Of a stretch of DNA of 28,432 nucleotides, positions 20,479-27,863 are shown piece after piece. The position numbers and the translations under genes are program-made. The DNA is from a virus: the IMG/VR virus record IMGVR_UViG_3300031885_002887, positions 1 to 28,432 of that record; one strand, written 5' to 3'. The notes beneath the pieces were generated by a model. That model did no database searches, was not told where the DNA came from, and saw only the letters and a list, made by a program, of their open reading frames with translations. Numbering within the stretch: position 1 is the first letter of the stretch; the number at the start of each line of letters is the position of its first letter.

Positions 20479-20580
20479 AGTAGCCGGGAGCCGGTAGCCA
20501 GTAGCCAGTTGGGAAAAGGAAAGAGCTTAGCGGGTGCCTCTGGCTCCCAACCGGCTACGGGCTACAGGCTACCGGCTACC
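20479..20580. repeat. Large imperfect inverted repeat of heptamer GGCTACN units
   Basis: The left arm (20479-20514) and right arm (20535-20570 counted to the end at about 20580) match at roughly 31 of 36 positions when folded. Each arm is made of tandem 7-base units, GGCTACN on one strand and NGTAGCC on the other. The arms are separated by 20 bases. The element fills most of the gap between the tail tube and chaperone genes and would form a long hairpin in RNA or single-stranded DNA. Confidence 0.65.
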
Positions 20581-20599
20581 AAAGAAGGAGCGAAGCGAC

Positions 20600-21121
20600 A
20601 TGCGAACATTCAAGGACAACGCCGGCCTAACGTGGAGCCTGACGCTGAGCGTCTGGACGGTCAAGAAGGTCCGGGATCTGTTGGGCGTGGACCTGCTGGA
20701 CCTGGGCGGGGAGTCCGCGACCGGGCCTTCTGACAAAAAGCCCGGCCTGCTGTTTAGGCTGATCGCCGACCCAGTGCTGCTGGTGGATGTGCTGTACGTC
20801 GTTTGCAAGGACCAGGCCGACGAGGCCTCCGTCACCGACGAGCAGTTCGGCCGGGCCATGGGCGGCGACGCCATTGACGCGGCGACCAAAGCTTTCCTTG
20901 AGGAACTGGCGGATTTTACCCCGAGCCCGCGCGACCGGGCGCGGGCCAGGAAGGTGATCGCGACGACGTGGGCGATGATCGACAAGGCCCAGGACGTGCT
21001 GGACGCGAGGGCCGAGAAGGAACTGCCCGCGGCGGTCGAGACCCTTCTGGCAGAAATGTCGGCCCTTGGCAGCTCGTCTACGAGCTCGCCGGATTCGTCG
21101 GAATCGAGCCCGGCGGGCTGA
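20600..21121 (+). CDS. Tail assembly chaperone (gpG-like)
   Basis: A 173-residue protein: MRTFKDNAGLTWSLTLSVWTVKKVRDLLGVDL, then helical segments through LFRLIADPVLLVDVLYVVCKDQAD and a Ser-rich tail (LGSSSTSSPDSSESSPAG). It resembles siphovirus tail-assembly chaperones of the gpG type, which coat the tape measure during tail assembly. The ATG at 20600 has AAGGAG upstream; a longer version starting in the repeat element is rejected. A second reading frame (-1) opens before its end and continues to 21387. The low-complexity Ser tail is what a 0-frame extension beyond a frameshift site commonly looks like. Confidence 0.7.
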   Translation: MRTFKDNAGLTWSLTLSVWTVKKVRDLLGVDLLDLGGESATGPSDKKPGLLFRLIADPVLLVDVLYVVCKDQADEASVTDEQFGRAMGGDAIDAATKAFLEELADFTPSPRDRARARKVIATTWAMIDKAQDVLDARAEKELPAAVETLLAEMSALGSSSTSSPDSSESSPAG

Positions 21122-21387
21122 CAATCCGCGAGCTGCTGTGGATGGCGGAGGGCCGCAACCGGCGGCTGTGGGACCACACGGCGGCGATTGCGGCGGCGGC
21201 ATTGAGCAGCTTCCGCGACAAGATGATCGACCCGGCCAAATTGAACCCGTACCGCTCCGGCGGCAAGCGGTCAAAGGGTATCCCGCTGACGGCGGAGAAC
21301 ATCGACATTCTGAAGACAGTGTTTGCAAAGAACATAGGCAGCCCGGCAGGCAAGCCGGACCCAAACGCGAAGGAGCGCAGAACATGA
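21058..21387 (+). CDS. Second chaperone frame (gpT-like extension), possible -1 frameshift product
   Basis: In the -1 frame relative to the chaperone, the reading frame encodes WQLVYELAGFVGIEPGGLTI, RELLWMAEGRNRRLWDHTAA and then SFRDKMIDPAKLNPYRSGG. This 'ELxxLVGIxPGxLTxREL...MAEGR' pattern is conserved in the second tail-chaperone protein (G/GT pair). There is no good start codon before the conserved part; the first ATG (21142) would cut off the conserved front. Start given is approximate. A frameshift joining the 0-frame to this frame is therefore likely. I find no classical X-XXY-YYZ heptamer, so the site is unresolved. Confidence 0.6.
   Translation, partial: VGPWQLVYELAGFVGIEPGGLTIRELLWMAEGRNRRLWDHTAAIAAAALSSFRDKMIDPAKLNPYRSGGKRSKGIPLTAENIDILKTVFAKNIGSPAGKPDPNAKERRT
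21071..21086 (+). other. Stem-loop near the chaperone frame junction
   Basis: AGCTCG (21071-21076) and CGAGCT (21081-21086) pair perfectly around a TCTA loop, just after the point where the -1 frame becomes conserved. It could be a frameshift-stimulating hairpin. Confidence 0.35.
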
Positions 21388-21695
21388 GAAACGCATGGAG
21401 ATGGTTGATACTGGCGCTGGTGCTTATGCTGGCCATACTGACCGTGGCCGGCTGCGGCAACGTGACGCTGAAGGGCGACTCGATGACCGCCGCAGAGACC
21501 TCGACGCTGGATGCCTTCAACGCATCCCAGCGGGCCGGGGCTGACCCGAACATGCCCCATTGGGCGCAGGTCTATCTCGACGAGAACTTCAAGCAGTGGC
21601 GGTGCTTCGTCTGGTCGGCCAAGAAGGACGTGACCTGGGGGCCGAAGTTGCCGGAAGAGAAGACGGCGGCGCCGGCGACCAAGGCGGGCGGCTGA
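21384..21695 (+). CDS. Small lipoprotein
   Basis: A 103-residue protein starting MRNAWRWLILALVLMLAILTVAGC; the VAGC lipobox (Cys24) predicts lipid attachment and export. The mature part is short and soluble (TLKGDSMTAAETSTLDAFNA, then HWAQVYLDENFKQWRCFVWS). The start overlaps the preceding stop (ATGA, 4 bases). Size and lipobox recall outer-membrane spanin subunits (Rz1/o-spanin-like) or phage exclusion lipoproteins; no inner-membrane spanin partner with a clear coiled coil is next to it, although two membrane proteins follow. Function not certain. Confidence 0.6.
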   Translation: MRNAWRWLILALVLMLAILTVAGCGNVTLKGDSMTAAETSTLDAFNASQRAGADPNMPHWAQVYLDENFKQWRCFVWSAKKDVTWGPKLPEEKTAAPATKAGG

Positions 21696-21756
21696 GCGCT
21701 GCTGAAGCTGCTGGGGATGGACCCCGCGAACTGCGAGACACGGAAGGAGTTGACCC

Positions 21757-22104
21757 ATGTTGGAATTGACTGACAAGACCCAGGTGCTGTTGGACAAGGT
21801 GCCCACCGAGCAGCGGCAGGCGGCTGCCGCCCTCCTGGCCGAGTACGGCCTGCGATTCTTCGAACTGGCTCAGGAGGACGCCTGGCAGATGCTGCGCCGC
21901 CTGATGGCCGGCGACATCGAGGTTGTAGCCGAGCTGGACGCAAAGCTCTCCGACGACGCCTTCATCGCCAAGGTGAAGGCCAACACGGCCCGCTGGGAGA
22001 ACGTCGCCCAGTACAACAAGGTCCGCGAGGACCTCAAGAATGAAATCCTTCTGCGGTTGGCGCCGATCGTGCTGTCGGTGCTGGCTGCGATGGTGGGTCT
22101 TTGA
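21757..22104 (+). CDS. Small protein with C-terminal membrane helix
   Basis: A 115-residue protein: mostly charged helix (MLELTDKTQVLLDKVPTEQR, then KANTARWENVAQYNKVREDL) and a final membrane segment (ILLRLAPIVLSVLAAMVGL, about 97-115). GAAGGAG precedes the ATG after a 61-base gap. It could be a holin partner or a C-tail-anchored regulator. It precedes another two-helix membrane protein and follows the lipoprotein, so a lysis cassette is plausible, but no endolysin lies here. Confidence 0.6.
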   Translation: MLELTDKTQVLLDKVPTEQRQAAAALLAEYGLRFFELAQEDAWQMLRRLMAGDIEVVAELDAKLSDDAFIAKVKANTARWENVAQYNKVREDLKNEILLRLAPIVLSVLAAMVGL

Positions 22105-22126
22105 CAAGCCACAACAGGAGATTGCC

Positions 22127-22321
22127 ATGAACAAGGTACGAGAGTTCCTCAAGGGCAAGAAGGCGTACATCACCGCAGCCATCGGCCTGCTTGGCGCGGT
22201 GGCGGCCTGGGCCGACGGCCAGATCGGCGGCGTGGCCCTGCTGGCGGCAGTCTGGGCCGCAGCCCAGACCTGCTTCATCCGGGCCGGCATCAGCAATGAG
22301 GTAAGCAAGGCCCAGCAGTAG
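22127..22321 (+). CDS. Small holin-like membrane protein
   Basis: A 64-residue protein with a basic front (MNKVREFLKGKK), one membrane helix (AYITAAIGLLGAVAAWADG), a second hydrophobic stretch (GGVALLAAVWAAAQTCFI) and a short charged tail. Two short membrane helices and small size match class II holins. CAGGAG precedes the ATG at 22127. It follows the other membrane protein by 22 bases. Holin is an inference; I see no endolysin nearby. Confidence 0.6.
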   Translation: MNKVREFLKGKKAYITAAIGLLGAVAAWADGQIGGVALLAAVWAAAQTCFIRAGISNEVSKAQQ

Positions 22322-22323
22322 CC

Positions 22324-22767
22324 ATGCTCCGCATAAAGACAGTCAGCCTGGACATGTTCTTCGACACCGACCGCGTGAAGCGGGCGGCCGACACGGCCAC
22401 GCGCAAGGTCCTGTCCAAGGCCGGTGCCTTCATCCGCACGGCGGCCAAGTCGAGCATCCGCAAGCGCAAGGCAATCTCCGCGCCGGGCCAGCCCCCCAGT
22501 TCGCACACGGGCCTGCTGAAGCGGTTCATCTTCTTCGGCTACGACGCGGACCGCAGGACCGTGGTGGTCGGGCCGATGCGGCTGAACCAGAAGATCGGCG
22601 CCGCCCCCGAGGCCCTGGAGCATGGTGGGGCCTCCACGGTTGTCGCCGGCCCGCGAAACCGGCGCCGCAAACGCCGCATCCACATAAAGCCCAGGCCGTA
22701 CATGGGTCCGGCGATGCAGAAGGTAATGCCGAAGTTCCCAGGCCTGTGGGCAAATAGCGTGAAGTGA
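22324..22767 (+). CDS. HK97 gp10-like/tail completion protein
   Basis: A 147-residue basic protein: LRIKTVSLDMFFDTDRVKRA, then ATRKVLSKAGAFIRTAAKSS and IRKRKAISAPGQPPSSHTGLLKR (the 'PG-x-PP-x-x-HTG-x-L' turn), then HGG and a C-terminal RPYMGPAMQKVMPKFPGLW. That set is the signature of HK97 gp10-like/virion morphogenesis proteins, which help close the head-tail joint. It starts 2 bases after the holin-like gene. Such genes usually lie between head and tail tube genes; here it comes after the chaperone, which is unusual. Confidence 0.72.
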   Translation: MLRIKTVSLDMFFDTDRVKRAADTATRKVLSKAGAFIRTAAKSSIRKRKAISAPGQPPSSHTGLLKRFIFFGYDADRRTVVVGPMRLNQKIGAAPEALEHGGASTVVAGPRNRRRKRRIHIKPRPYMGPAMQKVMPKFPGLWANSVK

Positions 22768-22788
22768 TAGCAGAAGGTGGTCACCAGT

Positions 22789-23724
22789 CTACACACAATG
22801 ACTCAGAAGCCCGTCCACCTTCTCGAAGGCGAGATAGCGGTCCATGAACTGTCTGGTCCACTCGTCGGCGCGTTGTTCCATTACCGCCGCCGCAACATCC
22901 TCCAGCGTCCAGTGCTGGAAACTCTCCGCGTTCGTCAGGCAGGAGACATACGACCGGACCGCCTCCTGACATGCATCGTTGCCGGCCGGGCTGAGGAATA
23001 CAAAGAAGCCATCAGCAAAGCCACCGGCAAGCAGCAAGCTGCCTGCCAGGAGGTGGTCCCGCCAGATCTGCTGGAGTGGCATCTGGCGGACCTGGCTCAG
23101 GCCCGCCTGGGTAAAGCAGTCCATTTCTGCGGCGACGGCGTCGTAGCGGTCGCGATGCCTTGCCGGCTCGCCGACGAGATCCTCGTGATACTTCACCTCG
23201 ATGCCGACAAAGCCGGGGCGCCCGGCCGCGTCGGTGAAAGTGACGTACACGTCGAAAGCGGAGCTGTCACCCGTGAACCGCAGGTCGCCACGGCCTGGCG
23301 AGTGCTCGAACTCTATGCCGGTCACGTTATGGCACCTGCCGGCCGAGAGCTTGCGGAAGACCGCCGTAGCCAGGTCCAGGTGGCGGCTAAGGGGCGCGAA
23401 CAGGTTGAAGGCGAGCGGCTGGCTGGACAGCAGGTTGCTGAAGATACGCGGCTTGCCATAGAGCTTGCCCTGGCTTCGGACAGGGTCCAGCACCTCTTGG
23501 CGAACGACCTGGCGGATTTCATCGGTGAGGAAGTTGGCGAGCGTGTCCTTCGCCCACGGCATGGCCAGCGTGGAGCCGAGAGGCCGGTCCAGGTGCGTGC
23601 CGATAGGGTAGCCGCACTGCTGGCACCACAGGGCCTGGAGGATGCGGGCCTTCCGCTGGAACGGTCGCTTGTCGATGCGTTCGAGAGCGTTGTGTGTGCG
23701 GGCCAGTTCTGCGAGTTTGTTCAT
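22789..23724 (-). CDS. PD-(D/E)XK nuclease-like protein (PGN_0703-like)
   Basis: The ATG at 23724 (GGGGAG about 10 bases upstream) gives 311 residues; a TTG 11 codons earlier is less likely. The catalytic core is a PD-(D/E)XK fold: GRGDLRFTGDSSAFDVYVTF with Asp158, then PGFVGIEVKYHEDLVGE with Glu176 and Lys178. An acidic His-Asn start and basic N-terminal region (RPFQRKARILQALWCQQCG, about 20-38) precede it. This looks like the PGN_0703 class of restriction-type nucleases. It is antisense between two virion genes. I infer a defence or superinfection-exclusion gene expressed by the lysogen. No methylase is nearby, so if it cuts DNA it must discriminate in another way. Confidence 0.7.
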   Translation of the reverse strand: MNKLAELARTHNALERIDKRPFQRKARILQALWCQQCGYPIGTHLDRPLGSTLAMPWAKDTLANFLTDEIRQVVRQEVLDPVRSQGKLYGKPRIFSNLLSSQPLAFNLFAPLSRHLDLATAVFRKLSAGRCHNVTGIEFEHSPGRGDLRFTGDSSAFDVYVTFTDAAGRPGFVGIEVKYHEDLVGEPARHRDRYDAVAAEMDCFTQAGLSQVRQMPLQQIWRDHLLAGSLLLAGGFADGFFVFLSPAGNDACQEAVRSYVSCLTNAESFQHWTLEDVAAAVMEQRADEWTRQFMDRYLAFEKVDGLLSHCV

Positions 23725-23774
23725 TTTTGCGTTGTCTCCCCTGTTGGGCGTTGACAACAGGATAGGATCGAACC

Positions 23775-25751
23775 ATGTCAGACACCAGTGGAATCAAGGC
23801 CGGCAGGGCATACATCGAACTCGGCGTGGGCGACAAGCTCACATCCGGGCTAAAGCTCGCCCAGACCAGGCTCAAGGCGTTCGGGGCCGGCGTCCGCAAC
23901 GTGGGCCTCGGCGTGGCCGGCCTGGGAATGTCGATTGCGGCCCCGATGGTCGCCGCGGCCAAGAGCTTCGCCGACTCGGGTACGCAGCTATGGGATATGT
24001 CCAAGCGAACAGGTATCGCCGTCGAGGCCCTGTCGGAGTTGGACTACATGGCCGCCCAGACGGGTAGTTCTCTGGAAGGCGTCGAGCGCGGCGTCCGCAT
24101 CATGCAGAAATCGATCATGGGCGCCGCCGACGCCGCCGAGGGCACTACTGGCAAGCTCGACCACCTGGGCCTCTCGGCCGCGGACCTGGTCGGCAAGGCG
24201 CCAATCGAGCAGTTCGGCCTGATCGCCTCACGCATTCGCGCCATCAGGGACCCATCGATGAAGGCCGCCGCGGCCCTGGCAGTATTTGGTCGGTCCGGCA
24301 CAGAGTTGATTCCGATGCTCGACCAGTTCGAGAGGCTCCACGGCGAGGCCAAGGACTTCGGGATTATCAAGTCCACCAAGTCCGCCAAGCAGGCCAAGGA
24401 GTTTTCCGACGCCATGACGCTCATGGGCCGGGTTATCAAGACCGCATGGTACGCGGTCGGCGAGGCAATTACCCCGATCTTGCAGGACTTTGTGGGCCGG
24501 ATCACCGGCGCGGCAGTCATGGTCCGCGACTGGCTCAAGGCCAATCAGGGCCTCGTAGTGTCCGTCTTCCAGGTCGCGGCCGTCGCCGTCGCCGCTGGGA
24601 CTGGCCTGGCCGTCCTGGGCGTCGCGGTCCAGAAGCTCGGGATGGTCTTCGGCATCGCGGCTGTGGCGATCAAGGCCCTTGTGCCCGTCCTGGCCTTCCT
24701 GACCAGCCCGATAGGTGTTGCGATTGTCGCCGTCGGGGCGCTCGGCGCCGTGATCCTGGCCGAGACGGGGGCAGGCGGCAAGGCCCTGGATTGGCTGGGC
24801 GGCAAGTTCGCCACGCTCCAGAGTGAGGCGTCGGACAGCTATCAGGGCATCGCCGACGCCCTGGCGGCCGGCGAGATCGGCCTGGCCGCCAAGGTGCTCT
24901 GGACCACGCTCAAGATGTGGTGGACAAAGGGCGTATCCTGGATCTCCGCGATCTGGAATGACGCCATGCTGTGGGTCAAGGACACTTTTACCACGGCATG
25001 GGGCGGGCTGCGGAGCATCTTCAGCACGGTCGGCTACGGGCTCAAGGTCGCGTGGATTGAGACCACGGCGTTCCTGGCCGACACCTGGACGGGCTTCGTC
25101 AACGGTGTGCTCACGGCCTGGTACTGGGTGGGCAACAAGATCACCCACGCATGGAACTGGCTCAAAAGCCTGTGGGATGACAGCTTTGACGCCGAAGCCG
25201 CCAACGCCGCCGCCGACCAGGCATACGAGGCCACGAAGAAGGGTATCGACGCCGAGGCCGCGGCCCGCAAGAAGGCCATCGAGGACCAGCGTGCGGCGGA
25301 ACGGACTGCCGAGGCGAAGGACTATGACGACACCCTCCGCAAGATCGCCTTCGAGACGCAGGCCAGCCGACAGGCGCTCCAGAAAGAGCATGACGCGAAG
25401 ATCAAGGCCGCCGAGGCTGGCCTGGACGCGGCCCGCAAGGAATGGCAAGGCGCCCGCGGCGCCGCGAAGGAGGCCCGCCAAGCCAAAGAGGCCGGCTCCT
25501 GGGGCCCTCGCAAGACCGGGTCCGACGTCTTCGGCGGCTATAACGACCTCTGGCAGAAAATCCAAGGCGCCTCATCCGGGCTGAGCGACGCGATCAAGTC
25601 CTCCGTGACCGGCACGTTCAACGCCTCGGCCCTGTTCGGCATGGGCGCGGGAACCGCCGCCGACCGCACGGCCAAGGCCACGGAAGACACCGCGAAGAAC
25701 ACGAAGAAGTTGATCGGCTACATGGCCAACGGCGCGGCGGTCTTTATCTAG
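23775..25751 (+). CDS. Tape measure protein
   Basis: A 658-residue protein typical of tape measures: a helical opening (LTSGLKLAQTRLKAFGAGVR, then VGLGVAGLGMSIAAPMVAAAKSFADSGTQLWDMSKRTG repeats in spirit), the phage-tail signature DMSKRTGIAVEALSELDYMA, a hydrophobic membrane-inserting block (about 258-333, GVAVQKLGMVFGIAAVAIKA and later), Trp-rich helices (about 375-480) and a coiled-coil, charged C-terminal part (about 480-580). Length sets tail length; 658 residues suggests a fairly short siphovirus-type tail, about 100 nm by the usual rule of 1.5 Angstrom per residue (98.7 nm). AGGA precedes the ATG. Confidence 0.82.
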   Translation: MSDTSGIKAGRAYIELGVGDKLTSGLKLAQTRLKAFGAGVRNVGLGVAGLGMSIAAPMVAAAKSFADSGTQLWDMSKRTGIAVEALSELDYMAAQTGSSLEGVERGVRIMQKSIMGAADAAEGTTGKLDHLGLSAADLVGKAPIEQFGLIASRIRAIRDPSMKAAAALAVFGRSGTELIPMLDQFERLHGEAKDFGIIKSTKSAKQAKEFSDAMTLMGRVIKTAWYAVGEAITPILQDFVGRITGAAVMVRDWLKANQGLVVSVFQVAAVAVAAGTGLAVLGVAVQKLGMVFGIAAVAIKALVPVLAFLTSPIGVAIVAVGALGAVILAETGAGGKALDWLGGKFATLQSEASDSYQGIADALAAGEIGLAAKVLWTTLKMWWTKGVSWISAIWNDAMLWVKDTFTTAWGGLRSIFSTVGYGLKVAWIETTAFLADTWTGFVNGVLTAWYWVGNKITHAWNWLKSLWDDSFDAEAANAAADQAYEATKKGIDAEAAARKKAIEDQRAAERTAEAKDYDDTLRKIAFETQASRQALQKEHDAKIKAAEAGLDAARKEWQGARGAAKEARQAKEAGSWGPRKTGSDVFGGYNDLWQKIQGASSGLSDAIKSSVTGTFNASALFGMGAGTAADRTAKATEDTAKNTKKLIGYMANGAAVFI

Positions 25752-25760
25752 GAGTGACCA

Positions 25761-26588
25761 ATGGCGATAGTAGCCGCAAGGAAATATCTGGACGGGGCGA
25801 CGACCGATTCCGGCCAGGGAGCGACGACGACCGACCTTCAGACGACCGAGCTGCATTACGTCGTCACCGGGACCGACGATGAGGCCGCGGCGATCCAGGC
25901 GGTCCGCTCGGAGGCCCCGACGACGCAGAACTACATGGACCGCGGCGCGATCACTGTCGAGGCGACGGGGCCGACTACCTGGGATGCAACGGTCCAGTAC
26001 GCAATGACGCCCGCCACCGAACTGGAGGTGGGCGAGTCGAGCTACAGCTTCGACACCGGCGGCGGAACTCAGCACATCACGCAGGCCCTGTCCCACATCG
26101 CCTCTTACGCCCCGGCCGGCAAGACCGCTCCCGACTTCAAAGGGGCAATCGGCGTCACGACCGACAGCGTCGAGGGCGTGGACATCACCGTGCCGGTCTA
26201 CAACTTCAGCGAGACGCACATCCTGGCCAACTCGGTCGTCACGAATGCCTACAAGGGCAAGCTGGCCGCGCTAACCGGCCGGACCAACAACGCCGCGTTC
26301 AAGGGCTTTGCCGCGGGCGAGTGCCTGTTCCTGTCCGCCTCCGGCTCCAAGCGGGGCAAGGGCGACTGGGAGATCACCTTCCACTTCGCCGCCAGCCCGA
26401 ACAAGACGGGCCTGACCGTCGGCGACATCACCGGCATCGCCAAGAAGGGTTGGGAGTACCTGTGGGTCCGCTATGAGGACGCCGTGGATGCGACGGCCAA
26501 GGCTCTGGTGAAGAAGCCTCTGGCCGTCTACGTCGAGAAGGTCTACGAGGAAGGCAGCTTCTCCGATCTTGCCATTGGGACAACATGA
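25761..26588 (+). CDS. Hypothetical tail/baseplate protein
   Basis: A 275-residue protein, MAIVAARKYLDGATTDSGQG..., strongly beta by pattern (ELHYVVTGTDDEAAAIQAVR, ITVEATGPTTWDATVQYAM, YSFDTGGGTQHITQALSHIA, VEGVDITVPVYNFSETHI, DWEITFHFAASPN). It follows the tape measure by 9 bases with GGAG, where distal-tail proteins are encoded. It could be a distal tail (Dit-like) or tail-tip component; I recognise no diagnostic motif. Ends overlap the next gene by 4 (ATGA). Confidence 0.65.
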   Translation: MAIVAARKYLDGATTDSGQGATTTDLQTTELHYVVTGTDDEAAAIQAVRSEAPTTQNYMDRGAITVEATGPTTWDATVQYAMTPATELEVGESSYSFDTGGGTQHITQALSHIASYAPAGKTAPDFKGAIGVTTDSVEGVDITVPVYNFSETHILANSVVTNAYKGKLAALTGRTNNAAFKGFAAGECLFLSASGSKRGKGDWEITFHFAASPNKTGLTVGDITGIAKKGWEYLWVRYEDAVDATAKALVKKPLAVYVEKVYEEGSFSDLAIGTT

Positions 26589-26782
26589 CCGCGCCAGAAC
26601 TCAGAGCCAAGTTAAGGCTGACGCCGGCCCGCTGCGAGTGGGCGAGTCGGCACGTGCTCATGGCGGAATTGTGCGGCCAGGCCGACGATCCACTGCGCCA
26701 GTTTGCAGCGGATGCCCTGGCGGACCTGGAAGTTCTCCTTCGCGAGATCAGGCCGTTCTTGGAGGCAAGCCATCATGGGTGA
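26585..26782 (+). CDS. Small helical hypothetical protein
   Basis: A 65-residue protein (MTAPELRAKLRLTPARCEWA, then QFAADALADLEVLLREIRPF), helical and soluble. The ATG lies in a 4-base overlap with the previous stop and its own end overlaps the next gene by 8, so it is translated as part of the tail operon. No domain recognised; it may be a chaperone-like accessory for its neighbours. Confidence 0.55.
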   Translation: MTAPELRAKLRLTPARCEWASRHVLMAELCGQADDPLRQFAADALADLEVLLREIRPFLEASHHG

Positions 26783-27863
26783 CTCCCTGAAAAAGGTCCT
26801 GCCGGGCGATCCGCTCCGCATCCCGGCCGCGACATTCAACACGTTCATTGACGTCGCCCGCGACCACCTGGCCCACCGGCAGAATTCCGCGCGACAAGCG
26901 GGGCTGGCCCTGCCGCCGCCGGGCGTGATCCTGACCATCCGCAACGACAGCGGCTCTGACCGCGACCGCTTCGAGGTCCTGGGCCTCGACGAGCCGGTCT
27001 TTCCGCCCGAGGACAACACTGCCGATATGTCGCACGGGCCGGTTATGTCCGCCGTCACCCCAGTCGATCCCGACCACCTGGGCGCGTTCGTCGTGCTGCT
27101 GGAGCCGATAGCCAGCGGCACCATCGGTCGGGCCATCGTCCAGGGCGCCGTCTATGTCCAGGTGCAGATCGACGACCTCGACAAGGCCGACCGGGCGGAT
27201 ATCACTGACGGCGAAACCGGCTACCTGACAGCCGCCGAAAGCGGCTCAGCCAAAATCATCTGGTACGATGGCGAAGAGACAGGGACGCTCTGGTGCGTCT
27301 GCCTGCTCGGCGCCGGCGGGGGTTCTGCTGGCAGCACCGATGATTCGAGCGGATCATTCACCGCCCACTACTCCATGAGCCGGTATTTCACCGAGTGGCC
27401 CGAGGAGACGCCCGCCTTCTGGTCGTTGGGCGGCAGCCTCAATTCGTTCATCCAGATCGCGCTGGACGTGCGGAAGTGCCAATACGACTTGCCGACCGGC
27501 AACCATCCCGGCTGCACGCTCGCCAAGGCCAACCAGGGCTTCGCGGGCAACTGCCTGGCTTCGTGGGCCGGCGACGATGACACCTGGTTCGATCTGGGCT
27601 ACACGGCACACGACGCGGACGGCGATCTGATCGGCCAGGGCGTGGAGGCAATACCCTACTTTCACATTCAGGCCCGCGTCACCACGGCCGGCAGCCTGGA
27701 ACTAAGGACTGTAAACGACGGCGACTCGATGCTCAGTTGCGTGATCGCCGGGGCGGTCTGGCGCAAGAGCCATCCAGAAGCCCCTGGCACAATCGAATTC
27801 GGGGCCGGCGGCTGCCATGACGATGCCACCTGGGGCGACGGTGTGTGGGAGCCAGAAGAATGA
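26775..27863 (+). CDS. Probable tail-tip/fibre structural protein
   Basis: A 362-residue protein. It begins MGDSLKKVLPGDPLRIPAATFNTFIDVARDH, then a beta-rich middle (ILTIRNDSGSDRDRFEVLGL, then AFVVLLEPIASGTIGRAIVQG and VYVQVQIDDLDKADRADI), a Gly/Ser linker (GAGGGSAGSTDDSSGS, about 203-218), and a beta-rich end (YFTEWPEETPAFWSLGGSLN, GYTAHDADGDLIG, GVWEPEE). The N-terminal 'PGDPLxIPAxTxNxFIDxARDH' motif recurs in phage structural proteins of this group in my memory. The Gly/Ser hinge separating two beta domains suggests a tail-tip or host-contact protein. Start at 26775 is the first ATG with a usable GGAGG upstream; a longer start would add a Trp/Arg-rich non-matching stretch. Confidence 0.6.
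   Translation: MGDSLKKVLPGDPLRIPAATFNTFIDVARDHLAHRQNSARQAGLALPPPGVILTIRNDSGSDRDRFEVLGLDEPVFPPEDNTADMSHGPVMSAVTPVDPDHLGAFVVLLEPIASGTIGRAIVQGAVYVQVQIDDLDKADRADITDGETGYLTAAESGSAKIIWYDGEETGTLWCVCLLGAGGGSAGSTDDSSGSFTAHYSMSRYFTEWPEETPAFWSLGGSLNSFIQIALDVRKCQYDLPTGNHPGCTLAKANQGFAGNCLASWAGDDDTWFDLGYTAHDADGDLIGQGVEAIPYFHIQARVTTAGSLELRTVNDGDSMLSCVIAGAVWRKSHPEAPGTIEFGAGGCHDDATWGDGVWEPEE

Noticed and set aside
21040-21070. A classical slippery heptamer for the chaperone frameshift
   Set aside because: Checked the 0-frame codons around the junction (ACC CTT CTG GCA GAA ATG TCG GCC CTT); none fits X-XXY-YYZ with good re-pairing.
22777-23754. 325-residue plus-strand frame opposite the PD-(D/E)XK gene
   Set aside because: No ribosome binding site and no motif; the minus frame carries the Asp and Glu-x-Lys nuclease core.
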